This document shows, one piece after another, positions 7,968 through 15,314 of a stretch of DNA of 16,743 bases. Source of the stretch: Dictyocoela muelleri (Eukaryota > Microsporidia); assembly GCA_016256075.1 (NCBI GenBank), contig SDVU01000236.1, positions 1 to 16,743 on the forward strand, given 5' to 3'. The notes below the pieces were generated by a model that saw nothing but the letters and a program-made list of their open reading frames with translations, made no database searches and had not been told where the DNA came from. Made by a program: the position numbers and the translations under genes. The first letter of the stretch is position 1. Each line of letters opens with the position of its first letter.

Positions 7968-8490
7968 AAATTTTAAACCCCAAAAAGTTAAAAACCTGAA
8001 AATGTAAAACAAAAAAAGAAAAAAGTAAAATCAAAAATTTTAAAAAAAATTTTAAAGTAAAAAAAAATAAAATTTTTAAATTAAAAAGGGTTTAAAATGT
8101 AAAATTCAAAAGTAAAAAATTGAAATTAACATTTTTTTAAGAAAAAAATTAAAATAAAAAATTTAATTTTAAAATGCAATCTTTATTTACAATTTAAACC
8201 CCGAGTATTTTTATTATCTGTAAAATAGTTTTCCGAATTAAAGAATCTAAACATTTCCGAAATTCATAATAATGGTTATACGCGTATTTCAAAAATAGTT
8301 TTGACATGTACGCATAATTTTTTCTTTTAAGTGGTGAGCTCTTCTAAATATTTAAAACTGTCTTTCTTCTTGTGGTAATATTCCACATATAGCTTTAATG
8401 ATTAATTTAATATTTCGAATCAATATTTGTCTTACAACAAATATTAATTAATCATATTTAATTAATCATTTAAAGCATAATAAGAAGTGG
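7968..8490. other. A-rich low-complexity stretch
   Basis: From 8035 to about 8180 the sequence is almost only A and T in short runs. No gene is seen. Confidence 0.65.
8392..8476. repeat. Imperfect hairpin, about 22-bp arms
   Basis: GCTTTAATGATTAATTTAAT (8392-8411) pairs with 8454-8476, allowing single-base bulges. An inner 9-bp pair AATATTTGT/ACAAATATT closes a small loop. The A/T-rich composition lowers its weight, but the GC pair at the base and the arm length exceed chance. Confidence 0.5.
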
Positions 8491-8500
8491 TAATTTAGAG

Positions 8501-8746
8501 ATGATGACTTATAGGATGAAACATCATAATAATGATAAAAAAAGACATTTAATTAAACATGATAATATCAACATTAATAAACAATATTCAAACAAATATT
8601 TTAATAAGTATAATTATTCTAGTAGCGAAGACGGTTCCAGGTCTTGTAAAAGTATAATAAAATACTACTTGCGATACAACCATACTCTACCGACTCACGT
8701 CACTTCTGCTGATCTCTTTTTTATAAAACTATTTTCGTATTTTTAA
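8501..8746 (+). CDS. Hypothetical ORF, 81 codons
   Basis: ATG-ATG start, ending at TAA. The peptide is rich in His, Asn, Lys and Tyr in its first half (for example KHHNNDKKRHLIKHDN), as expected from translated A-rich DNA. No domain, signal peptide or CCC start motif is seen. In a window this A/T-rich, an ORF of this length is close to chance expectation. I do not recognise it and give it little weight. Confidence 0.15.
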   Translation: MMTYRMKHHNNDKKRHLIKHDNININKQYSNKYFNKYNYSSSEDGSRSCKSIIKYYLRYNHTLPTHVTSADLFFIKLFSYF

Positions 8747-8979
8747 ATTTTAATCCTATTTAAAACTATTATAAGATAAGACCTTGATTTTAAAAGATTT
8801 ATTCATGATTAATCGATACCACATCTTCATAATAATCCCGTTTCAAAACGTATTAATCATTACAATTCGTTTATAACACTTTCATCATACCAATTTTATT
8901 TTTTTATGTAAATATTATTTTCCGACAAATTAAAATAGATGAATAATAAATTTTAGCTAAAGAATAAATATATCATTAA
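8747..8979. other. AT-rich spacer without a gene
   Basis: No ORF, RNA gene or repeat is supported. Confidence 0.6.
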
Positions 8980-9420
8980 TATTACATGCCTACAACATCC
9001 ATAGTTGTCAACACAAAAATATCTCCGAATCTGGTATTTAGACCTTTGATTTTTGTTGTTTCTTTAATACGTCACTTCCTAAGCTACCTAGAGATTATTT
9101 ATAAGCGATTTTCATTTTATCAATAACTCAGCAGGGAACAGGTAATTAGTGGCTCTTCATAAATTTTTATTTTTCACTACTTTTAATTGATATTGCATAG
9201 AACTCATCCCCACACCCAAGAGAGTCCCCTATGCTTCACTATAAAAGATTTTACCAAGTCTTAATCATTATACAGTACTTGAACAACAATACCAATCATA
9301 GTTATATAAATATTGAAAGATTTATTTTATTTTATAATATTTTTTAAACGACTTTAAATAATTCGAACCTCGATACTTAAATTTAACATTTTAAACTGTT
9401 TACCACAGGCTTATGCCCAT
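8980..9420 (-). mobile_element. tRNA-headed SINE-like repeat, left copy
   Basis: This is the inverted partner of 12409-12850. Read on the minus strand it begins near 9420 with an A-box-like TAAGCCTGTGGTAAAC (9413 down to 9398). A B-box GGTTCGAATTA (9369-9359) lies 44 nt on, the canonical tRNA spacing. A body of about 350 bp follows, ending near CATGTAATATTA (about 8985). It shares a perfect 36-bp block with the other copy (9068-9103 here) and many shorter blocks: AAATAATTCGAACC, the CATCCCCACACCC-like segment near 9210, ACAACATCC near 8991. Identity is lower between them. A SINE would be transcribed by Pol III away from NOP56. No functional cloverleaf forms. A long inverted duplication is the alternative. 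Confidence 0.55.
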
Positions 9421-9546
9421 TAGAATTTGTTTTTTTAAAAAAAACCAAAAACTTTTTTAATAATCAATAAAAAAATAAATTTTGCAAAAAGGTAATTTAA
9501 AAAAACCTTAAAATAAAATAAAAATTTCCATTCAATTTTTTAATTC

Positions 9547-12258
9547 TCAATCATTACTCTTCTTAACCTTTTTTGATTTACTTTCCTTTGATTTAACATC
9601 TTTCTTCGATTTATTTTCTTTTGATTTCGCAACTTTAAGATCATCTTTTTTTAATTCGACAGGTGTTTTATAATTTTCTTCAGATTTTTTAAGCAACTCT
9701 TCATTTTCACTTTTCATCTCCTTTTTCTTTTCTCCTTTATCTTTTTTCTTTTCTCCACTATCTTTTTTCTCTTCTCCGTTATCGTTTTTCTCTTCTTTCT
9801 TATTCTTTTTCTCTTCTTTTATATCTTTTTTCTTTTCTTTGATATCCTTTTTCTTTTCTCCGATATCCTTTTTCTTTTCTTTCTTATCCCTTTTCTCTTC
9901 TCCATCAACTTTATTATCTCTTAAATCATTATTTTCTCCATCGGGCCTTTTTAATTTCTTCAGATCGTTATCCCCCTTATTACTTTTTCTTTTCAAATTT
10001 TCATCTTTAACATTATCTTTGAAATTCATTTCATCTTTCAGATCGGTCTTAAGATTTTCATTCAATTCTTTTTCATTTTTCAACTTTTTTCCAACTTTTT
10101 CTTTTTTCATTGTTCTTTCCCCTTCATTTTTACTTTTCCCTTCTAATTTCACTTTTTTCTCAACTTTTTTTATTACCTCCTCCTTATTACCTTCATTTTT
10201 ATCTTTATCAATATTATTTTTACTTTTTCTCACTCGCTTCTCTTGACTCTTCCTATCAACATCATTTTTTTGGTCATTCTTTGAATCAACTATCACCTTT
10301 TCACTTTCCTCTTTCATTTCCAAGTTTTTCATCTCTTCTTTTATACTCATCACTTCCTTTTTATTCTTCCCTGAGGTTTTCTTTTTTTCAGATTCATTTT
10401 TTGATTTTTTCTGGAACACCATGCCCTCAATTTTATTTTTTTTTAAAAAAATTTTTGAATTTTTTGAATTAAAATTTTCAATTTCTTTAAGATTATCAAT
10501 TTCTTTAAGATCATTAATTTCTTTAAGATCATTAATTTCTTTAAGATCATTAATTTCTTTAAGATCATCAGTTTCTTTAAGATTATCGATTTCTTTAAGA
10601 TCACCAATTTCTTTAAAATTATCATTTTTTTCAATTTTCTCAAATTCTTTCAAATTCTTTATTTCCCTTAATTTTTCACAAACTCGTCCTAAAACCTCAT
10701 CAGTCCTTTCAACCTCAAAACCAATTTTCATCGATTCTATTTTCTTTTCAACAAGATTTTTGATTTCTTCTCCAAATAAATTTGTAAATTCACCAAAACA
10801 GTCTATTCGACTTAAAAGGCCAATTTTTGCAGCTAAAAATCGGCAGAGCCTGCCTTTATTTGATTTGTCAGTCTTGCTAACAAATGATGCATTATAAATT
10901 AAACCATATTTCGGGGTATTGGTCTTCATCTTTAGTGCTCTAAAGAGCGCTTTTTCAGCACCTAACATCTGAATTGTTGATGATGGCAATTTGCTTAATT
11001 TATCAAGACCACCAGCCTTACTAATCAACTTACTTGTTAATTGGACACCTAACAATTCAGACAAATTTGGTGCAATTACGTTTACCTTATCTTTCAAGAA
11101 TAAATTCATTTTGTCACGATTTTTTATTTTTAACAAACAAATTGAAATTAATCGTCTCAAGTTCAGCCAATCAATTTCTGATAAATCGGAACCAATGCTA
11201 TTTTTAGCAATTGATACAATTTTATCTTTTAAAATAGGTCGCAACCATTCATATTCCTTTTTAAAATCTTTAAGATCTTTAAGTTCATTTCTTAACTCTT
11301 CCTTCTTTTCTTCTCTAAAGTCTTCAAAATAAATCTCTTCCCCAGACAAACAAACTTTTTCGGAATTTCTAACAAATTCATCAATACACCTAAAAATTTC
11401 ATTTTCATCTAATTCTTTAAATCTTCCAAAAATATTAACGAACCTGACATAATCAAATCCTTTAATAATATTTCCAATTTCCGGACAATACCAACCATAA
11501 ATTTCTTTAATTCTCATCAAATAGTTGTTAAGTTCTTTATTGAATTCTTCTATCATGTCACTGCCAATTATGACGTTTAGATCGCTTTTGTTAATAACAG
11601 ATTCAATCTTTTTTCGGGAGATTGCGTGGGATAACGCTAATGCTGATTGTGAGAGTGTATTTTTTTCGATTTTTAAAAGTTTTGATTGATTTGCACGAAT
11701 TCCTCTCATCAAATTTAAATCTGAATAGGTCTTAATTTCATTGGTAATGTCGCTTTTGTTAATAGTGTTATCGTTAATAGTGTTATTATTTATGTTGTTA
11801 TTATTTATGTTGTCATTGATAATATTATCGTTAATGTTGTTATCATTAATAGTGTTATCGTTAATAGTGTTATCGTTAATGTTGTCATTATTAATAGTGT
11901 TATTATTAATGTTGTTATTATTAATAGTGTTATCGTTAATGTTGTTATTGAAATTGTTAACAACTTTATTATCATTACTAAAATTTTTAAGTTGATTAAA
12001 ATTAATTTCAGTTATTAATCTCGTAACTCCATTAATTTCCAAAAAATTCTTTAATAGATCAGGTAACTCATTGTTCATTAACTTTAAATTATAATCTAAT
12101 GCTTCATCAGTATCTTTGAATTTATAAAAAGATTCTAATTTGACGTATTGTGTTATTTTTAAATAGTCTTCAAATTCTGTTTTTATTTCTGATGACATGT
12201 ATTTTTTTCGAGTTTTAAATAATGCGAGTCCGCATGAGTTGTCGTAGAGAAGATGCAT
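9547..12258 (-). CDS. NOP56: Nop56, box C/D snoRNP core protein, with low-complexity expansions
   Basis: Nop56 joins fibrillarin, Nop58 and Snu13 in nucleolar box C/D snoRNPs, which guide rRNA 2'-O-methylation and processing. About 903 residues from the ATG at 12256-12258. I reject an upstream GTG at 12270: MHLLYDNSCGLALFK is the normal start and a CCC motif precedes this ATG. Order: N-terminal domain (1-85); Asn/Thr/Ile-rich insert (102-168); coiled coil starting at LMRGIR and SHAISRKKIE, with MRIKEIYGWYCPE (248-260); Nop domain with IAPNLSELLG, LGAEKALFRALK (432-443), NTPKYGLIY and NKGR; RIDCFGE (484-490), typical of Nop56 rather than Nop58; KEINDL repeats (about 549-595); Lys/Glu tail to the end. 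KKE/KKD tails are normal in Nop56/58, but about 300 residues is very long: yeast Nop56 has about 500 in all. The coiled coil also has a longer insertion (about 295-350). No intron or break is seen; the stop is TGA. Confidence 0.92.
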   Translation of the reverse strand: MHLLYDNSCGLALFKTRKKYMSSEIKTEFEDYLKITQYVKLESFYKFKDTDEALDYNLKLMNNELPDLLKNFLEINGVTRLITEINFNQLKNFSNDNKVVNNFNNNINDNTINNNNINNNTINNDNINDNTINDNTINDNNINDNIINDNINNNNINNNTINDNTINKSDITNEIKTYSDLNLMRGIRANQSKLLKIEKNTLSQSALALSHAISRKKIESVINKSDLNVIIGSDMIEEFNKELNNYLMRIKEIYGWYCPEIGNIIKGFDYVRFVNIFGRFKELDENEIFRCIDEFVRNSEKVCLSGEEIYFEDFREEKKEELRNELKDLKDFKKEYEWLRPILKDKIVSIAKNSIGSDLSEIDWLNLRRLISICLLKIKNRDKMNLFLKDKVNVIAPNLSELLGVQLTSKLISKAGGLDKLSKLPSSTIQMLGAEKALFRALKMKTNTPKYGLIYNASFVSKTDKSNKGRLCRFLAAKIGLLSRIDCFGEFTNLFGEEIKNLVEKKIESMKIGFEVERTDEVLGRVCEKLREIKNLKEFEKIEKNDNFKEIGDLKEIDNLKETDDLKEINDLKEINDLKEINDLKEIDNLKEIENFNSKNSKIFLKKNKIEGMVFQKKSKNESEKKKTSGKNKKEVMSIKEEMKNLEMKEESEKVIVDSKNDQKNDVDRKSQEKRVRKSKNNIDKDKNEGNKEEVIKKVEKKVKLEGKSKNEGERTMKKEKVGKKLKNEKELNENLKTDLKDEMNFKDNVKDENLKRKSNKGDNDLKKLKRPDGENNDLRDNKVDGEEKRDKKEKKKDIGEKKKDIKEKKKDIKEEKKNKKEEKNDNGEEKKDSGEKKKDKGEKKKEMKSENEELLKKSEENYKTPVELKKDDLKVAKSKENKSKKDVKSKESKSKKVKKSND
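9718..9905. repeat. Coding tandem repeat, about 21-bp units (EKKKD...)
   Basis: Inside the NOP56 tail the plus strand repeats CTTTTTTCTTTTCTCC(G/A/T)ATAT-like units of about 21 bp. They encode heptads such as GEKKKDI, KEKKKDI and GEKKKDK. Units differ mainly at third positions and in the first two residues. This purine-rich coding strand is prone to slippage. Confidence 0.75.
10474..10614. repeat. Coding tandem repeat, 18-bp units (KE-I-N/D-D/N-L)
   Basis: About eight 18-bp units (plus strand ATTAATTTCTTTAAGATC) encode LKEIND-type hexapeptides between the Nop domain and the Lys-rich tail of NOP56. The middle units (about 10510-10565) are identical, indicating recent expansion. The hexapeptide would extend a charged helix. 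Confidence 0.85.
11755..11955. repeat. Coding Asn/Thr/Ile repeat in the NOP56 linker
   Basis: A degenerate 9-15-bp array (GTTATCGTTAATAGT-like on the plus strand) encodes NINDNTINDN-type sequence, about 67 residues. It sits between the N-terminal domain and the coiled coil, a linker that tolerates insertion. Such Asn-rich inserts are common in AT-rich genomes (Dictyostelium, Plasmodium) but unexpected in a microsporidian, whose proteins are usually shortened. Confidence 0.85.
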
Positions 12259-12267
12259 GAGGGTGTG
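12259..12267 (-). promoter_or_regulatory. CCC-like start signal of NOP56
   Basis: On the minus strand CACACCCTC immediately precedes the ATG at 12258. A CCC motif within a few bases of the start codon is the established microsporidian signature for conserved genes. An AAATTT-type stretch lies about 45 bases further upstream (about 12300-12308), also a reported microsporidian upstream motif, though weak evidence in such AT-rich DNA. The signal decides the start codon here. Confidence 0.6.
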
Positions 12268-12408
12268 CACGTTTTGATTAAAATCGTTTTTTTTTGAAAA
12301 TTAAATTTTGTTCAATTAAATTTAAAAGTCAAATTAAACGCCTAACTATTAATTTTTTTATTCAAATTGAATATAGAACTATTGATTGATGTTTTATAAT
12401 TAGAAATA

Positions 12409-12850
12409 TTGATCGTAACTCAGTGATTAACACTCTTGAATGGAAATTTAATTATCATGGTTCGAATTATTTAAAAGTCTCTTTTATAAATAATTGGGAA
12501 TTACATTAAGCCATCAATAAATGTTGAATTATAGTATTATTATACAGTTGTTACGGTGTATAGCTGATTATTAATTAGTCAAAATTCTTATAATGAAACA
12601 GAAGGACACCTATGTGTGGGAATGAGTTTAGCGACGCATATTGGAAATATAAATAAAAAAATACATTAAAACGCCATTAATTACCTGTATCCTGCCGAGT
12701 CATTGATAAAACGTAAATCATATATAAATAATCTCTAGGTAGCTTAGGAAGTGACGTATAATTGGAACACCAAGAACAAAAGGTTAAAGACTATGGTTGG
12801 AGACAACTCTCCGGGTTGGCAAAAATGGATGTTGTCAGCATGTAATATAA
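12409..12850 (+). mobile_element. tRNA-headed SINE-like repeat, right copy
   Basis: On the plus strand an A-box-like TAACTCAGTGATTAAC (12416-12431) is followed 43 nt later by a B box GGTTCGAATTA (12459-12469), as in a tRNA. A body then runs to GGATGTTGTCAGCATGTAAT (about 12826-12845). Its block 12723-12758 is the perfect reverse complement of 9068-9103. The two copies agree in order and length (about 441 bp each) over their whole extent at perhaps 65-75% by eye. The acceptor and T stems do not pair, so this is a tRNA-derived head, not a tRNA. The head lies about 150 bp upstream of the NOP56 ATG and points away from it, so it could also affect the NOP56 promoter. An A/T tail follows; no target duplication was found. 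Confidence 0.55.
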
Positions 12851-13441
12851 TATATATATGAACTAAAATTATATTCTTAGAAATTGTTATGAAAAAATCA
12901 TAATTTTAATAAAAATATGATCAAAAAAATAATTCTAATTTTATTTCAAATTTAAATTTTTCGAATTAATTTTTAAACATCAATTTTTTATTGGATAATT
13001 TTTTTTTCATTATTTAAATTAATTTTACCGGGGTTTGTACGTATATTTCTCCGGATTTATATCTGAAAAAACAACTCGGCGTTCTTTCAGATTGCTCCTG
13101 TCATATTATATAATAATATAATCATAAACACACCGGAATTAAATTCTCTTTTCTAATATTTTTTATTATTCAAAATAAATTTTTCATAAAAAAATTTTTT
13201 ATATTATTATATTTTTCATCTTTATATTAAAGAGTAATAATATTAAAGAAATGATCATTGAATCATTTGGAACATAAGATAAAAATTCGGGTCGTGAAAT
13301 GCTTCGTTTTTTTGAGAAATATTCAAAATAAATCAGTTTTTTTATTAGAAATTATCCGGGTTTTCTTAAATTATTTTGTTTTTCTCCATCTAAAAGTACC
13401 CAGATTTTTTGAATATTATAAAAAACGTTAATAAAAGTGTT
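12851..13441. other. AT-rich spacer; small hairpin ATCTGAAA/TTTCAGAT
   Basis: No gene is seen. A slightly GC-richer segment at 13028-13100 holds an 8-bp inverted repeat (13061-13068 and 13085-13092) around an ACTCGGCG-containing loop. Confidence 0.5.
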
Positions 13442-13715
13442 TTAAAATAAACAAAATGTAAAATTAAATCTCAACGTAATATTTATTATCCTTTTATTGT
13501 AATAAAGTAAGTTTAAGATTTCCTGTGTCGCCACGCTCATACCCTTTCTTAGATCATCACGAATATCAACCATTTTACTGAAGCTTATCTCTACTTCGAC
13601 ATTATTAAGTGAACAATATAACATTATTTTAGCATCTTTTCATGTGTTATTTCCTCATACTCAGTGTTTCCTATCCCATTTTTGCTCATACCCTCTAGCC
13701 TAAAAATTTTAAATC

Positions 13716-13752
13716 TATCCCGTTTATTTCCCATGTGAAAAAAAACGGGATA
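13716..13752. repeat. Perfect 10-bp inverted repeat TATCCCGTTT/AAACGGGATA
   Basis: The arms are 13716-13725 and 13743-13752 with a 17-nt loop. It lies within the decayed hAT interval, just upstream (in hAT direction) of the hATC segment. Function unknown; it may be a remnant of another small insertion, since this part of the hAT interval is hard to read. Confidence 0.5.
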
Positions 13753-14231
13753 TATAATTAATAAACAAATAATTCATTATAAAAATAGAAAAAACGTCCT
13801 AAAACTAAAATGTGGGGGAAAACGGGTGTGACTAAGAATTTTGTTTATACCTCTATGCAAAAATTAGGTATTTAAAAAAATATTCGTATTATTTTTATTT
13901 ATTTAGGTAATTAATAGATACAAATTAAAAATTATTTATTTTATAAGACGATTGACTATGAAGATTATTCCCGAGCAATTTAATGTTATGTTCAAAGTTT
14001 GTAAGATTGTGCCTTATTTCTGAAAATCAAATCTTCCCTTCTTTAATAACTTATTTACACCCAATGTAAACCCAAAATCTCCTGAGTAGGATGTAGGCCT
14101 CACGTTGGGATACTAGGCTTCTTGATGTAAAAAATTTCAAATATTTGCCTTATTATACAAGTAATTTAAATTTTCTAAGATAAATATTTTCTCTAAATTT
14201 CTTCCGACATTCTTAATAATATTTATTTGCT

Positions 14232-14240
14232 GAATACTCG
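14232..14240. repeat. Left target-site duplication of Merlin C
   Basis: GAATACTCG here is repeated exactly at 15306-15314 on the far side of Merlin C. Nine bases is the known Merlin duplication length (8-9 bp). Confidence 0.8.
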
Positions 14241-14244
14241 GGTC

Positions 14245-14298
14245 TTGTTTAGAATGTGGCCCAATTTTTCTAAAAAAATTTGGCCACATTCTAAACAA
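14245..14298. repeat. Left hairpin tip of Merlin C
   Basis: TTGTTTAGAATGTGGCC (14245-14261) pairs perfectly with 14282-14298 (GGCCACATTCTAAACAA), with further A/T pairing inside. The right end (15282-15303) carries only one arm. Confidence 0.8.
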
Positions 14299-14332
14299 AA
14301 GCAATTTTTTTATTTTATTAAATTTTTCCACT

Positions 14333-15211
14333 ATGAGTTTTAATATTTTGAATGATTTTTTATAAATATTAGTGTTTTAAAGGATTTTTAATAAAAAACG
14401 TCTTAAAATTGCAACTACTCTGTGTTAAATGCTCCTCGGTATTTTTTATACTAATTTTTACAAGAAAAAATACAAAAATCATTTTTTATAGGTGTAAATT
14501 TCATCTAGTCGTCGAAAAGAATCGATAATAATCACTAATTTAGAAATAACAAAATTAGTGTCTTATATATCAGATACTAAATGAATCCAATCATAAACAA
14601 TTAAATGAGTATCATGGTGTGCTAAATGAAACTATTTTTTCAATTAAGAAAAAAAAGAAAATGTTATGAATTCTATTCTTCTAAAAAGCATGTTTTTTAG
14701 GAGGTTTTGATAAAGTTGTAGAAGCTGATGAAACAGTAATTTGTAGAAGAGGGCTTATACGATATCCAACGAGTGCTGATGATGAAATTAAGGATACTGT
14801 GGAGATATTTGGAGACTGGATTTGTGTGACAAATCGCAATTTTTACTTCGGCGTGTTAAAATAGACAAATTGAAACACTCACGGGGTATTGGAAAAAAAA
14901 TAGTCGTTTTAAGTAAATTCCATACCGATGACATCCATTATATCTATAAGTATCTGAAAACCTATGTCTCAATCATAAAGTTGTAAATCATAGCAGAGGA
15001 TTTATATGTTTAAATGAATCACAAAGGAATAAATTTGAAGGTTTCTAGCCATATTTAAAGGCATCTATGTGTAAAGAACGTAGTGTAAAACGTGAAAATA
15101 TTGAGGATTGGTTTGCAGAATAATCATTTCGAAAAAAGGTTTTTTATGAAAGCAAATCATGAAGAATTTAATGAAATTTTTATTGAAATTTTGAAGTTAT
15201 ATTTTAAATAA
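14333..15211 (+). pseudogene. Merlin C transposase, degenerate
   Basis: About 290 codons from the ATG at 14333-14335 to a TAA at 15209-15211, broken by many stops and frame changes. Recognisable parts: LLCVKC then FYRCKF (about 14420-14500), the Cys residues of the N-terminal zinc ribbon; EADETVICRRG followed by SADDEIKDTVEIFG (about 14722-14814), matching VDETFISRTG and SAIDDDTPGTVWLFG of copy A and holding the first Asp; a weak TDDIHY near 14930 for the second Asp; NKFEGF (about 15029-15046) for the Glu; and ENIEDWFAE with SFRKKVFYE at the C terminus. It belongs to the same Merlin lineage as copy A but is far more decayed. No CCC motif precedes this ATG. Confidence 0.75.
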
Positions 15212-15305
15212 AATATAAATATTTAATTCATAATTTTATATATTTTTTTCAAATATTTATACGAGGTAGCTACATTGGGTTCGGGCCACATTCTAAACAA
15301 GCCTC

Positions 15306-15314
15306 GAATACTCG
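15306..15314. repeat. Right target-site duplication of Merlin C
   Basis: An exact second copy of GAATACTCG (see 14232-14240). On the minus strand CGAGTATTC leads straight into the hAT reading when the insert and one copy are left out. Confidence 0.8.

Larger units (their letters stand above)
14241..15305 (+). mobile_element. Merlin transposon, copy C, inserted in the hAT element
   Basis: The left end GGTCTTGTTTAGAATGTGGC and the reverse complement of the right end, GGCTTGTTTAGAATGTGGCC (from 15303), form the terminal repeat with a one-base indel. The element is about 1,065 bp and is flanked by the 9-bp duplication GAATACTCG; two extra bases (TC, 15304-15305) separate the right terminus from the duplication. 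The flanking DNA on both sides is hAT coding sequence. Its left tip is a hairpin like those of copies A and B. Confidence 0.85.

Noticed and set aside
7706-8034. ORFs at 7706-7891 (plus) and 7816-8034 (minus)
   Set aside because: The first is antisense to the Merlin-like B transposase N terminus; the second reads through the hairpin tip of that element in an off frame.
9718-9905. A CRISPR-like or regulatory repeat array
   Set aside because: The period equals whole codons inside the NOP56 frame and the units lack spacers; it is coding low-complexity sequence.
10443-10643. Minus-strand ORF of LKK repeats
   Set aside because: This is the 18-bp repeat of NOP56 read in another frame.
9839-11332. 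Several Phe/Ser/Leu-rich plus-strand ORFs opposite NOP56
   Set aside because: They are the complement of Lys/Glu/Asn-rich coding sequence; the composition is what antisense reading gives. The same applies to the plus-strand ORF at 11741-11995.
12259-12270. GTG start four codons upstream of the NOP56 ATG
   Set aside because: GTG starts are not expected in nuclear genes; the ATG at 12258 gives the normal Nop56 N terminus and has the CCC motif directly before it.
12409-12475. A functional tRNA gene at the head of the right-hand repeat
   Set aside because: The A and B boxes are well spaced, but the acceptor and T stems do not pair and no sensible anticodon arm forms.
14137-14331. 64-codon minus-strand ORF
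   Set aside because: It is a chance join: its first half is antisense to the Merlin C tip, and its second half is a piece of the hAT relic, annotated there.
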